A program made the translations under genes and the position numbers. A DNA stretch of 64,000 nucleotides from Gammaproteobacteria bacterium (lineage in GTDB: Bacteria > Pseudomonadota > Gammaproteobacteria > Coxiellales > Coxiellaceae): the NCBI GenBank assembly GCA_030425685.1, contig JAUIAD010000004.1, forward strand, positions 62,001 through 126,000, read 5' to 3'. The notes under the pieces were generated by a model. It ran no database searches, was not told where the DNA came from, and was given only the letters and a program-made list of their open reading frames with translations. Shown one piece after another: positions 1-8,398 of the stretch (the stretch's first letter is position 1; every line of letters starts with the position of its first letter).

Positions 1-24
1 ACTAGAGTATTTTTTTAATGCTGA

Positions 25-55
25 TAAGGTTATCTTTTTATAAAAGATAACCTTA
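25..55. terminator. Strong AT-rich hairpin
   Basis: A 14-bp perfect stem (arms TAAGGTTATCTTTT and its complement) closes on a 3-nt loop. No clear U-tract follows on either strand, so it may be a terminator of a gene to the left or just a stable palindrome. Confidence 0.5.
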
Positions 56-290
56 CATAATTGTTAAATCACAAGTCTATGTTGGCGGAAGCCTAAAGGA
101 GGGTCAAGATGGTGGTAGTGAGATTAGTCTGAAAATGCAACCTAAGCTTGAACAAGTTGAAGGATTTGTAATTAGTAGTGCTCTTCCACTAAACCGAATT
201 TTTAATAAGAAAACAGATGCTGATGAGTTCGTTGAAACTGAGCGCTCAGAATATATTGATATAATAGGGTATTCGTTCGACATTGCATGA
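52..290 (+). pseudogene. 3' fragment of an unknown protein gene
   Basis: An open frame of about 78 codons ends at TGA 288-290. It has no start codon near its beginning; a stop lies just upstream beside the hairpin at 25-55. The translation looks protein-like (YVGGSLKEGQDGGSEIS, later FVISSALPLNRIF) and differs from the antisense frame, which is poor. The only internal ATG is at 135. I do not recognise the family. It is most likely the truncated 3' end of a gene. Confidence 0.35.
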
Positions 291-424
291 CTATAATATT
301 TTATTTGGTGATAATTTTTAAAGATAAACTTCTTTCGAATAGCTATTAAACTTTTACTTTTATTATATCTAAAAAGATTAGCTATAAATCTCGGATTCAC
401 ATGACCGCAAAAGCTTTAGAGAAA

Positions 425-448
425 GGTGTCAAAAGCGACACCTGGTAT
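425..448 (+). repeat. Solo copy of a dispersed element end
   Basis: The sequence GGTGTC-aaaagc-GACACC followed by TGGTAT forms a small hairpin. It matches the right end of the MITE-like element at 23665-23857 and the elements at 4413-4480. No inverted partner is visible nearby, so this is a solo end or a decayed copy. Confidence 0.45.
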
Positions 449-817
449 TGATTTTGTTTGAGTATTATAACTTTGAGTTGCTGCGCTCAATGAGAGACGC
501 TGATTTTTGTATTAACCGCAAAGAGCAAAGCAGCACTTTAGCAATACCCGACTTGCATCAACTGGTGAAGTAATTTAAAACACTGTACTAATATGACAAT
601 GCAGGAAAGAATACCTGCAGAGCTGTTTTGAAAAAATCAACCGCTTAATACCAATCAAAAATACCTGTATTTTTTAAAAAATAAGTATTTTTAAGAGTTT
701 TTTAAGCTTCAAATACTAACATTCTCGATATATAATTTCGATTAAGTTGGATATTTGAGGTTCGCCACCTTGTCGATACAAAAAGTGAACTAAAACACCG
801 CTATTTAGGCCGGAAAA

Positions 818-1254
818 ATGAATATAGCTAAGTTATTAAAGTATTCTTTCTTCTTAGGTTTAGCCGCATCAGCGAGCGCTTTACAGCCTATCTTGACAGA
901 GCCATCTTGCACTACCGCTAATAATAGCCCAGGTGATTTTGAGCCTGATTTTTTACTCATAAATAAAAACACGGCTAAATTTTACAAGAGAGCGCTGTCA
1001 AAAAATACTAAGTCTTATTGCTAATAGTGCAGAAGATGAGATTTTATCCGAAGTTGAGTTCTCCAAACGGTTCGGCCTTCCTTCGCGCGTTATCAATGAG
1101 ATTGCTAAAGGTCTTTTTAAACCAACAGCCAAGCAGCTTGATTCAGTGTCTTTATCAACGCGGCATTTTGTTGCCGTAGATGATCAAATTGAACTTGAGC
1201 AAGCTCAACAGCTGTTTACAGAGGATCACTTCTCCCACCCCAAACGTCTCTGAG
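818..1254 (+). pseudogene. Frameshifted gene for a secreted protein of unknown function
   Basis: The ATG at 818 opens a frame with a Sec-type signal peptide (LLKYSFFLGLAASASA) and stops at 1024. A second, overlapping frame starting about 1002 continues without interruption to TGA 1252-1254 and encodes a plausible protein (LIANSAEDEILSEVEFSKRF, then FKPTAKQLDSVSLSTRHFV). One frameshift near 1002-1020 joins the two into a protein of about 145 aa. The family is not recognised. It could be a real frameshift mutation or an assembly error; resequencing would tell. Confidence 0.5.
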
Positions 1255-1368
1255 GTTAAGCTAATTGCTTACGAAGTTAAAGATACGAGCTGTTACAGTT
1301 TTCCAGCAGTTTAAACCGGGCGTTCAGCACTATGATTAGTGTATGCATAATACAAACAAGTACTACTT

Positions 1369-2532
1369 CTATTCAGACTTCATTCCAGCATGCTTATCCT
1401 GAGAAAAAGGAATAATTTCATCAAGCTTACCGCTCGCTATTTTCTCAGGCCAGTCAGGATTGGCTAACAGCATACGCCCCACCGCCACTAAATCAAACTC
1501 ATCGTTATGCAATTTTTCTAATAATAGATCAATATTGCTATTATGGGGGTTCGTAGTTTCGCCAAAATAAGTATTAATAAAGTCATTATCTAAACCAACA
1601 CTGCCAACAGTAATTGTAGGTTTGCCCGATAATTTTTTAACCCAGCCAGCCAGATTTAAATCTGATTGCGGAAATTCGGCTTCATAAAACCTTCGTGTGC
1701 TGCAATGGAAGATGTCGACACCAGCGTCGACTAAAGGCGCAAGAAAGTGTTCTAATTCTTCAGGTGTTTTTGCCATTTGAGCTTGGTAATCACCGAGCTT
1801 CCATTGTGAAATTCTAAAAGATAGTGGGAAATCTACACCCGCTTCTTTTTTTACTGCTTTTATTACCTCTACTGCAAATTGTACTCGTTGCACTAAGGTT
1901 TTTCCGCCATACTGGTCTTCTCGTTGATTGGTTGCATCCCAAAAAAATTGATCGATAAGATAACCATGAGCGGCGTGTAATTCTACACCATCAAAGCCAA
2001 TTTGTTTTGCGTCTTTGGCGGCAGCAGCATAGGCGCTAATAATATCGGCAATGTCATTTTCCGTAAATACTTTTGGTACCTCGCCATTTTCAACAAAAGG
2101 ATGAACAATTGGAGAAGGGCCGTAGCCGGGAGTCTCTGGGTGATTGATGTGACAACAATGTTGTGGATTATCGACACCTTGGTTTTGATGATCCTTTTTT
2201 TGGCGCACACTGCCGACATGCCATAGTTGTGGAAATATTTTTCCACCTTCTGCATGTACCGCATCAACAACACCTTTCCAGCCGGTTAATGCTTCTTCGC
2301 CAAATAGATTAGGCGCGTCAGGGTAGGCGTGTGTGGCTGGGTGGTTGATGCCCGTGCCTTCTGTAATGATAAGAGCTACATTTCCTTTTGCTCGTTCTGC
2401 GTAATATTGAGCAGCTTCAGCAGTGGGAATACGGTTTGGAGACATGCTGCGTGTCATGGGTGCCATCACAATGCGGTTTTTCAGCTCTAGATTCAATAGA
2501 TTGAAAGGGCTGAATAGTGTGTCTTTGGACAT
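1369..2532 (-). CDS. Old yellow enzyme family NADH:flavin oxidoreductase (alkene reductase)
   Basis: A 387-aa FMN-dependent TIM-barrel ene-reductase of the OYE/NemA family, which reduces activated C=C bonds and electrophilic nitro compounds with NAD(P)H in the cytoplasm. Visible family marks are the N-terminal KNRIVMAPMTRS strand, LWHVGS, the active-site and substrate region ELHAAHGYLIDQFF followed by YGG, and the C-terminal FMN-phosphate-binding region DLVAVGRMLLANPDWP. Length is normal for the family. An AGGAG Shine-Dalgarno 8 nt before the ATG fixes the start. It stands alone. The natural substrate cannot be told from sequence; a stress or detoxification role is usual for the family. Confidence 0.93.
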   Translation of the reverse strand: MSKDTLFSPFNLLNLELKNRIVMAPMTRSMSPNRIPTAEAAQYYAERAKGNVALIITEGTGINHPATHAYPDAPNLFGEEALTGWKGVVDAVHAEGGKIFPQLWHVGSVRQKKDHQNQGVDNPQHCCHINHPETPGYGPSPIVHPFVENGEVPKVFTENDIADIISAYAAAAKDAKQIGFDGVELHAAHGYLIDQFFWDATNQREDQYGGKTLVQRVQFAVEVIKAVKKEAGVDFPLSFRISQWKLGDYQAQMAKTPEELEHFLAPLVDAGVDIFHCSTRRFYEAEFPQSDLNLAGWVKKLSGKPTITVGSVGLDNDFINTYFGETTNPHNSNIDLLLEKLHNDEFDLVAVGRMLLANPDWPEKIASGKLDEIIPFSQDKHAGMKSE

Positions 2533-2703
2533 CAGTTTGCTCCTGTAGGCGCCTTGCTATTATGACTATAGCAAAATAATGAATTACTTCTTATATTGGC
2601 TGATCCTGGCCCATATTATATTAACGGCAAATTAATTTTTTCAAAAATATAATAAGCACTTTAGTTAGGCTACCATGGCGCGAATAAACAAGAAAGGGTT
2701 ATC

Positions 2704-2847
2704 GTGGGAAACGTATATGTTAAGCTTTCTAAAAGCTCTTCACTAACAGCGACAAGAGACACCTTGAGCAAAGAAGCAGTTTTGCATAAATATTATCAAT
2801 TTTTTGTAAGGCGAATTAATGATGGTTTAAATGAGCGCGATATCTAA
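2704..2847 (+). CDS. Possible 47-aa small protein
   Basis: A GTG start follows an AAAGGG ribosome-binding site and opens a 47-codon frame ending in TAA (C-terminal part YYQFFVRRINDGLNERDI). There is no known domain. It may equally be the truncated end of a larger gene. The rest of the gap between 2533 and 3038 shows no other convincing gene. Confidence 0.25.
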   Translation: MGNVYVKLSKSSSLTATRDTLSKEAVLHKYYQFFVRRINDGLNERDI

Positions 2848-3038
2848 ATAAAAATGAAGCATATTGGTAAAAGGTTGATAGAAAACAGTCTCTACGCACA
2901 ATTGCTTAGCTTTGCTTATGTAGTTTGCAATACCGGGCAATGCCTTGCATGCCGTTGTTATAATAGCGCTCCAGGAATTAATGACAAAACACAACCAGCG
3001 ACATGCAATATTGAAACTAGTAAATTAAAGAAATAAAA

Positions 3039-3076
3039 AGCTTCACCTCCAAACGAATATTGGAAGTGAAGTTGAT
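3039..3076 (-). terminator. Rho-independent terminator of the coiled-coil gene
   Basis: On the minus strand a stem (arms CTTCACTTCCAA and TTGGAGGTGAAG, one G-T type mismatch) around a 7-nt loop is followed by GCTTTTTATTTCTTT. It lies about 20 nt after the stop codon at 3098. Confidence 0.75.
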
Positions 3077-3097
3077 TTCTGAGCTTAAATTTAAGCA

Positions 3098-4228
3098 TTA
3101 AATTGAAGAATTTGACGCACTGCTAGCAACCATGGGGTCGTCATCTAAGCCATCGCCATTATTTTGTTGATCAAACAATCCATGACCACTGGTCGATACT
3201 CCTATCGATTTTCTATCACTTACATCTATGCCACCATATTCAGGATCCATTTGCTTGTGAATTTCTTTAATCTTAATATCAACTGCTTTTGCCCGCTTAG
3301 CTAATTTCTCCATTCTTATTATGAGCTCTGCTTGTGTCTTATAAACCTCTATAGGGAGCTTAAGGCAATCCGGCCCAGTAGTCTTAGTATCAGAATTATG
3401 AGGGAATTTATAACGTCGTTGAGTATACTGATTCATTGCTTTTTCGATTTCCTGTTTCTCCCTGCAAATCTTGCCTAGCTCTTCAGAAATCTCAACAAAC
3501 CCACTCAGCAGCGGTATGACTTTTTCGCACCTCGACTTAATTAGATTCATCATGACTGTAACTGAACTAATTGTTTGCTGCATATCACTCAGCTCATTGT
3601 CTACAACCGCATAGTTACAAGGTATCGCTGCGAGCTGTGCAGAAACTTGTTTTAATTTTTCCAAAACCTTAACCTGATTCTTAGCTTCCATAATGTCGAT
3701 ACATTCACCAAGAAGATCGCATTGCTGCTTGATCAAATGGCTAATATATAACTTGCGGAAAAATGGCCCATATAGTATATCCTGAGCACCTGGGTTGGCT
3801 GGTAATTCCACAGATGGCAATGTAATCGATTCCAGCCTAGCCTTGAACGCTTCAAATAATTCCTTACTGTCGCCAAGTTTTTTCAACGACACTTCATCAA
3901 TTTTGCCTTTAAACCTATGAACAAATGTTTTATATTCAACTGCAATACCTCTGTAGTCCATAGCATCCTTGAAACTTTTATTCAGTTCCCTCGTCTTGCT
4001 TAGCTGATCTTTAGCTTCCTGGTAACATTCATCAATCTCAGCAAGTAATGAATCAAACTTTTTCTTTACTGTATGCCCTTTCTGCTCTTGCGCTTGTTGA
4101 CTTAGCGTTAAATCAGAGTTTCTTATCGGGTCCAACATAACAGTAATTTCAGTCATAATATCTTCCTGACGCTTTATTTCATCGTCTATATCGCTTTCAA
4201 GCTTCTTTATTTCAGCATTTGATCTCAT
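3098..4228 (-). CDS. Coiled-coil protein, candidate type IV effector
   Basis: 376 aa, unknown family. The N-terminal 110 residues are highly charged and helical (SNAEIKKLESDIDDEIKRQE), followed by mixed helical segments and a second coiled coil about residues 260-330. There is no signal peptide or membrane segment. The C-terminus is polar and acidic (DGLDDDPMVASSASNSSI), as in Dot/Icm substrates, and its last six residues ASNSSI recur at the end of the RAP protein at 52874-55609. The ATG at 4228 is chosen over an upstream TTG because AAGGGG lies 7 nt before it. A variant PmrA-type promoter lies at 4289-4321 and a terminator at 3039-3076, so it is a single-gene unit. Confidence 0.8.
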   Translation of the reverse strand: MRSNAEIKKLESDIDDEIKRQEDIMTEITVMLDPIRNSDLTLSQQAQEQKGHTVKKKFDSLLAEIDECYQEAKDQLSKTRELNKSFKDAMDYRGIAVEYKTFVHRFKGKIDEVSLKKLGDSKELFEAFKARLESITLPSVELPANPGAQDILYGPFFRKLYISHLIKQQCDLLGECIDIMEAKNQVKVLEKLKQVSAQLAAIPCNYAVVDNELSDMQQTISSVTVMMNLIKSRCEKVIPLLSGFVEISEELGKICREKQEIEKAMNQYTQRRYKFPHNSDTKTTGPDCLKLPIEVYKTQAELIIRMEKLAKRAKAVDIKIKEIHKQMDPEYGGIDVSDRKSIGVSTSGHGLFDQQNNGDGLDDDPMVASSASNSSI

Positions 4229-4288
4229 AAACAAACCCCTTCCGTTATTAATAGCAGCATTTATTGTTGCCTCCCGCAGCTTAACGGA

Positions 4289-4321
4289 ATAATCTTAAAA
4301 TAAAGTTACAGCCTCATTAAC
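4289..4321 (-). promoter_or_regulatory. Variant PmrA-type promoter
   Basis: GTTAAT-N5-TGTAAC then, 10 nt on, GATTAT as -10. The geometry is identical to the better copies in this window, but the second hexamer and the -10 are degenerate. It would drive the gene at 3098-4228. Confidence 0.4.
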
Positions 4322-4412
4322 TTACCATTAAAGAGTTGCTTTCTAGTAGTATTTAAATAAATCACCTATTTTTTTCGCGGTGCTATAGCCGTTAAACTGC
4401 CCCCTTAAATGC

Positions 4413-4480
4413 TATACCAGTTGTCGCTTTCGACATCTTTAATGACAATGGGAAAGGGTGTCAAAGGCGACAATCAGTAT
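4413..4480. repeat. Short MITE-like element with inverted ends
   Basis: The left end ATACCAGTTGTCGCTTT and right end AAAGGCGACAATCAGTAT are imperfect inverted repeats enclosing 68 bp with no coding content. The ends match those of the larger element at 23665-23857. Confidence 0.45.
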
Positions 4481-4487
4481 GATTGAT

Positions 4488-5669
4488 TTAACCTATTCCT
4501 AATTCACTACCGGTATCTTCATCATCGCTCTCACTCCATTCATCACTTGAAGAATAGCTATTAACTTGAGAATTAATGCTATGCTTTAAGAGTTCGTCAG
4601 TTTTTAAAGTGATGCAGCTTGGGCGACCTTTGTTGATAGCAAGGCCAAAGTTGTCTTTGCTTGCAAAGAAGGGGCTGCTGATTAACCCGCTGAGTATTTT
4701 CTGGAGAGAGCTCGGATTAAGTTTGTGAGTTTTCCCTGTGAAGAATATAGCAATCCAACCAGAGTGTTTATTGTGAGTCGGCTTGCCACAGTTATGCCCG
4801 CATTTTTTTAATTCGCTAATAATTTTATCTACTAATTCTTTTGCTTGTACAGGGGTGTTTGCTGCTAGGGCTTTATTTTCTTTTACAATATCCTTGGCTT
4901 GCTTTTTAAATATAGTATGATGATTAATAGTTTTTTTCTTTGCTTTTGCTTTCTCGATTAGTGTGAGTAGTCGCCTTTCACTGAGCACAAGGTATGTTTT
5001 TTTAGTTTCACCTCCACTTGTATATTCAAGACGTTTAATGCATTTTCCTAGAATTTTAGTGTCTATGTTGGGGAAAATTTTTTGGCAGCAGTCAATGAGT
5101 GTGTCTGTGTCTGCAGTTTCTTCTTGATCTTTGGTAGGGTCAGTAATTAAAAGCTCTAAGATTCCTTTTGTTGATTGAAAGGCAAGGAAGCCACAGTTTT
5201 GCGCTTGTGTGATAATAGGTTGTAAGTTTTTTGGAAGTGCCCTTACATCAATGGGTTTTCGGATATGAGCTTGCTTTTTTTCTTCTTGATCCATTTTTTT
5301 GGACTTTTTGTCTACTTTATCGATTAATTGTAGCAGCTCTTGGCGTTTAAATATGAACTGTAGTCCTATCTCTGCTTGAGCGTGCTCTTGCTCCGTGCAA
5401 ATGCTTAGTATATCCTTTTTTCTTAAGGTCGGGAGCTCTTTTTGAAAACACTTGATTAATTTGTCGCGGATTGAGTCGGTTTCACTGTATGCGTCGATTC
5501 CTATATCTGAGTCAGTGTCGCTATCTGAGTCGGATTGTGAAAACTGTATTATTGAATAAATATGAGAGAATCTAAATATAATTTTATCATTATCTACTTC
5601 GGTAACTAAGCCTGCTGTATCAATTCTTGCTCTTATGTTATTTAATATATTTTCCGGGGTGCGTCGCAT
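4488..5669 (-). CDS. Protein with three copies of an unnamed domain, candidate effector
   Basis: 393 aa, no known family. By eye it holds three diverged copies of one domain of roughly 85-110 residues: about 8-118, 147-241 and 279-363. Each starts with a helix (ILNNIRARI; LQPIITQAQNCG; LVDKIISELKKCG), has a middle helix of type LIKCFQK/LIDCCQK, and ends in a beta strand plus a helix (FIFKRQELLQLI; LVLSERRLLTLI; ITLKTDELLKH). Copy three is clearly homologous to the protein at 40863-41399. An acidic Ser/Asp tract sits inside copy one (residues 45-57) and the C-terminus is acidic (SSSDEWSESDDEDTGSELG), as in type IV effectors. AGGAGAG precedes the ATG. A PmrA-type promoter lies at 5721-5753. Confidence 0.82.
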   Translation of the reverse strand: MRRTPENILNNIRARIDTAGLVTEVDNDKIIFRFSHIYSIIQFSQSDSDSDTDSDIGIDAYSETDSIRDKLIKCFQKELPTLRKKDILSICTEQEHAQAEIGLQFIFKRQELLQLIDKVDKKSKKMDQEEKKQAHIRKPIDVRALPKNLQPIITQAQNCGFLAFQSTKGILELLITDPTKDQEETADTDTLIDCCQKIFPNIDTKILGKCIKRLEYTSGGETKKTYLVLSERRLLTLIEKAKAKKKTINHHTIFKKQAKDIVKENKALAANTPVQAKELVDKIISELKKCGHNCGKPTHNKHSGWIAIFFTGKTHKLNPSSLQKILSGLISSPFFASKDNFGLAINKGRPSCITLKTDELLKHSINSQVNSYSSSDEWSESDDEDTGSELGIG

Positions 5670-5720
5670 AAGCTCTCTCCTATATTTTAATATGTTAGCT
5701 TTGTTCTATTTGTTTGGTGA

Positions 5721-5753
5721 AGAATAGCATTTTTATATTAAGTAAATATTAAA
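5721..5753 (-). promoter_or_regulatory. PmrA-type promoter
   Basis: TTTAAT-N5-CTTAAT followed 10 nt later by the -10 TATTCT, read on the minus strand, about 50 bp before the start of the three-repeat gene. It fits the E. coli/Salmonella PmrA consensus YTTAAK-N5-YTTAAK and the form described for Legionella and Coxiella effectors. Confidence 0.75.
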
Positions 5754-5850
5754 TACAGGTACTATGCGTAGGTGTTTAGTGATCTTGTATCAGGCCAGAT
5801 CGGCAAAGATTGAAAGTGGTCTAGCTATTGAACATGTCTGAGCTGATCCA

Positions 5851-5976
5851 CTATTTTTTACTGAAATCGTCTGTTTTGTAATTAATGCCGACGTCAGCAC
5901 CTAAGGCTAATACTTTAGCCTGAGTATCTGTGCCAGTGGCTGCTTCAACTGCAATTGCAGCTTGGTTATCAATTGG
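5851..5976 (-). pseudogene. Remnant of a zinc-type alcohol dehydrogenase / quinone oxidoreductase
   Basis: A 41-codon open stretch ending at TAG 5851-5853 encodes AKVLALGADVGINYKTDDFS, the familiar NADPH-binding Rossmann segment of MDR-family quinone oxidoreductases (usual form: LGAD-x-x-INY-x-x-EDF). There is a stop just upstream and no start, so only a piece of the gene survives. Confidence 0.55.
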
Positions 5977-6082
5977 TTATAGGCAGTTAATGCTTCTGAG
6001 GGGTTGCAAACCCCTGCCAAACCTTGAGTTCACACGAAGCATGGTCTTATTGGCATCAACAGCTTGTAGGCACTACCCTTTT

Positions 6083-6388
6083 TTACACTTGTGGGTGGTG
6101 GTGTAGGTAAGCGCCAAATATTGTTTGGCAATCTTCGTGGTATTGTTGAGTGAATAGAATATGTGTGTGCCAGACAATGTCAACTGCCTGGGAGGGTAGG
6201 AGTTTGTTGGCGCCTTCGTCTAGCGCATTCGCTTCTAAGATTGCTTGTAAGAAGGCTCTATAAGCATCAATGGCTTGATCTGTTTCTTGTTCTGGCCATT
6301 GGTAGCCGCCATGCTCATAAGACGCCATTAATTTTTTTTTAACCTGCGTTAAGTCTATAGCCTGTATTTTTGCAATATTTTTTAGCAT
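6083..6388 (-). CDS. Small protein with DxVWHxHIL...YHxDC motif (glycine-rich-domain-protein-like)
   Basis: 101 aa. The C-terminal half holds PSQAVDIVWHTHILFTQQYH followed by DCQTIFGAYLHHHP, the conserved His/Cys/Asp-rich signature of the DUF1399 / glycine-rich domain-containing protein family found in bacteria, plants and fungi; function is unknown and a metal site is plausible. Its ATG overlaps the stop of the 36-codon frame upstream (ATGCTAA), so translation is probably coupled to that peptide. Confidence 0.7.
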   Translation of the reverse strand: MLKNIAKIQAIDLTQVKKKLMASYEHGGYQWPEQETDQAIDAYRAFLQAILEANALDEGANKLLPSQAVDIVWHTHILFTQQYHEDCQTIFGAYLHHHPQV

Positions 6389-6492
6389 GCTTTAGCTGCA
6401 ATCCATGGCCAGCAGGAAGCTGAGTTTTTGGCAAAAGCGGCTTTGTGATGAAAGCTTAGGTATTGCTCAATCAATAGTCTGTTTTGGTTCAT
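6382..6492 (-). CDS. 36-aa upstream peptide overlapping the next gene
   Basis: An AGGTGA site followed by ATG opens a 36-codon frame (MNQNRLLIEQYLSFHHKAAF...) whose stop overlaps the start of the 101-aa gene by 7 nt. It could be a coupled small protein, a leader, or the original N-terminus of the downstream protein now separated by a frameshift. Confidence 0.4.
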   Translation of the reverse strand: MNQNRLLIEQYLSFHHKAAFAKNSASCWPWIAAKAC

Positions 6493-6525
6493 TATGTCAC
6501 CTACTTATAAAAAAATTGTACCGTT

Positions 6526-7899
6526 TTACACGGTAGATGCTATGTTGGGATTATCCTCTAAGGCGTTTATCTCTTCAAGCGCATTCAATAAATTTTCTGC
6601 ATTTCCTGTTAGTGCTTGCTTATCTACTTCATCTTCTAACAGTCGTCCATGTAAGTGATAGATGTCCACTACCGTTTGTGTGCTATCCCATCGTTCAGCA
6701 TAAGCAGGTTGAAAAAAACCAAGCTTTTGGGGAACTGTTAGTACGCAGTCGCGTATTTTGCCGGGAAGCCCTCGAATTTCTAAGTTTTCTCCTGTTTTTA
6801 AGAATTTGAGTTCGCTTGCTATTATTATGGCAGAGGAACAGACTAAGAGTACATTTAGCCAACTTTCTTCAAATGGAATGTTTGTATTAAATCGCTCTAT
6901 TAGTGCAGCATCATCTGCAGCAAGATTCACATAAATTGCAAAAGGGCAGGCAATATAGTTTAGTAAATCTATTAATACTCGCATCATTTTAAAAAGGGTG
7001 TAGTGGAAATCCTTTATTTTGGATTTTGCTTTTTGTATTGGCTCTACATATTTATCAGTTGCGCATTCAAGCATTTTTATCGAGAGTGTTGGTAGTAAGA
7101 TGATGGCGCAAACTGTTATAAACGTTAAGTAGAAGAATTGTGTTACATCAATGATATTTTTATTGTTAGAGTCTTTGTGAATTAACTGGCTAAGATGACA
7201 GGAGTAGGAGCCATTAAATGAAAACCAGGTTTGTACACCATATGCATTAGGTAGCTCTGATGCAAGGGTCATTATAGAAAAGATAGTTATTAGTGGGCTG
7301 GGGTAATTTCGTGCTTCTAACCCGCCTTTTTGGAGAGCTTGGGTGGCACGACAAGTTGTTTTTGGGTATAGATTGTAAGGTGAAAGCACGCCTAGCATAC
7401 CACCAGTAGTAAGTGTTAGCGCAATGGGAAAAGATGCATGGGATCCAATGGATAGAAGCTCCATGAGTTTTAGTAGCTGCAGCTTTCCCGCACCTTCTAC
7501 CCCGGATAGTAAAACACTTGCATAATATGGCCGTCGGATGCTAACAAGTGTAGCAAAGGTTGAAAATCCTAAGGCAACCATTAGCGAGTTTAGTCGCATA
7601 GATTTGCTGGGAATACTATGTGGCGCCACAATGCCAAACATCTCATAAATTACTGGAAGTCTGCTGGCGATAGCGCCAAAGTTGTTGAAAAACAATTGAG
7701 CGCGACTAATGGTAAAGCGTGATGAAGACATCTTTATCATAGGGCGTAGTTGAGTAATCAATTGCTTCGGTGTTAATAGTAGATCTTGCGAGCCGTCACC
7801 ATATGAAATTGAAAAATAGAGTTCCCCATTCCGTGTAATCCGATTTATTGTAATAGTATTTCTAGTATTAATTGATGGGGATTCTGATGGTTTTTTCAT
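6526..7899 (-). CDS. Polytopic membrane protein, candidate effector
   Basis: 457 aa, unknown family. The first ~45 residues are hydrophilic, with Ser/Thr/Asn-rich start and a beta-like stretch (GELYFSISYGDGSQDLLLT). About six hydrophobic segments follow, for example LMVALGFSTFATLVSI, FYLTFITVCAIILLP and LLVCSSAIIIASEL. The last 60 residues are cytosolic-looking and acidic (LNALEEINALEDNPNIASTV), like an E-block secretion tail. A PmrA-type promoter at 8007-8039 supports membership in the effector set. The ribosome-binding site is weak. Confidence 0.75.
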   Translation of the reverse strand: MKKPSESPSINTRNTITINRITRNGELYFSISYGDGSQDLLLTPKQLITQLRPMIKMSSSRFTISRAQLFFNNFGAIASRLPVIYEMFGIVAPHSIPSKSMRLNSLMVALGFSTFATLVSIRRPYYASVLLSGVEGAGKLQLLKLMELLSIGSHASFPIALTLTTGGMLGVLSPYNLYPKTTCRATQALQKGGLEARNYPSPLITIFSIMTLASELPNAYGVQTWFSFNGSYSCHLSQLIHKDSNNKNIIDVTQFFYLTFITVCAIILLPTLSIKMLECATDKYVEPIQKAKSKIKDFHYTLFKMMRVLIDLLNYIACPFAIYVNLAADDAALIERFNTNIPFEESWLNVLLVCSSAIIIASELKFLKTGENLEIRGLPGKIRDCVLTVPQKLGFFQPAYAERWDSTQTVVDIYHLHGRLLEDEVDKQALTGNAENLLNALEEINALEDNPNIASTV

Positions 7900-8006
7900 A
7901 ATATCGAAATACCTGCCGTTATCGCTTTTCCCGAAGCTTTGGTTTGCAAATGGATCTGCGCTATTACTCCTTTGTGTTTTGCCTTTTCAGGCTTGTAATT
8001 CAAATA

Positions 8007-8039
8007 ATTTTACCGAACAATAATTAAGAATTTATTAAA
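8007..8039 (-). promoter_or_regulatory. PmrA-type promoter
   Basis: TTTAAT-N5-CTTAAT and, 10 nt later, the -10 TAAAAT on the minus strand, leaving a leader of about 100 nt before the ATG at 7899. Confidence 0.7.
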
Positions 8040-8062
8040 TAATATATTTTTTTTCCATTTTA

Positions 8063-8302
8063 TTATTCTGTTTTGGGTAAAGCTGAGCGTTGGTTAGCCA
8101 GGGTAGGTAAGGGGTGGTGTTGGCGTGTGTTGAAGTGGCATGGTGAAAGCATTCTAGAGAGCTTTGTATTAACAAACTCACGATCAGCTAATGGGTCTCT
8201 AAAGCAGACCGCGCCAAACCTCTTAGCAAACCAATCTAGCAGGGAATTTTGTCAAGGGAAATAGGCGCCTAAAATACCTCTTATCTCTCTAACCTTTAAC
8301 AT
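8063..8302 (-). pseudogene. Small gene broken by an in-frame TGA
   Basis: A strong AAGGAG site 5 nt before ATG 8302 starts MLKVREIRGILGAYFP, then TGA (8252-8254), and the same frame continues 62 more codons (LLDWFAKRFGAVCFRDPLAD, then EFVNTKLSRML) to TAA. The pattern suggests a 79-aa gene with a nonsense mutation. The family is not recognised. It lies 96 bp after the gene at 8399-9172 on the same strand. Confidence 0.45.
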
Positions 8303-8398
8303 AAGCACTCCTTGTTTTTGGTTTTCGCATTCCAATATCAAGGTTGAAGTAAACTTTTTTTGGATCAGTCTGACTCATTACAATAAAGACGACTTAAC

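Noticed and set aside
104..400. 98-codon minus-strand frame
   Set aside because: It is antisense to the better plus-strand fragment at 52-290, has no ribosome-binding site and has a low-complexity translation.
2704..2847. Resemblance of the 47-aa frame to a myosin-head helix
   Set aside because: Only about 20 residues of vague similarity; too short to support any relation.
2854..3036. 60-codon plus-strand frame with several Cys
   Set aside because: No ribosome-binding site, no recognisable domain, and it runs into the terminator of the opposite-strand gene.
8073..8264. 63-codon plus-strand frame
   Set aside because: It is antisense to the better-supported broken gene at 8063-8302, which has a strong ribosome-binding site.
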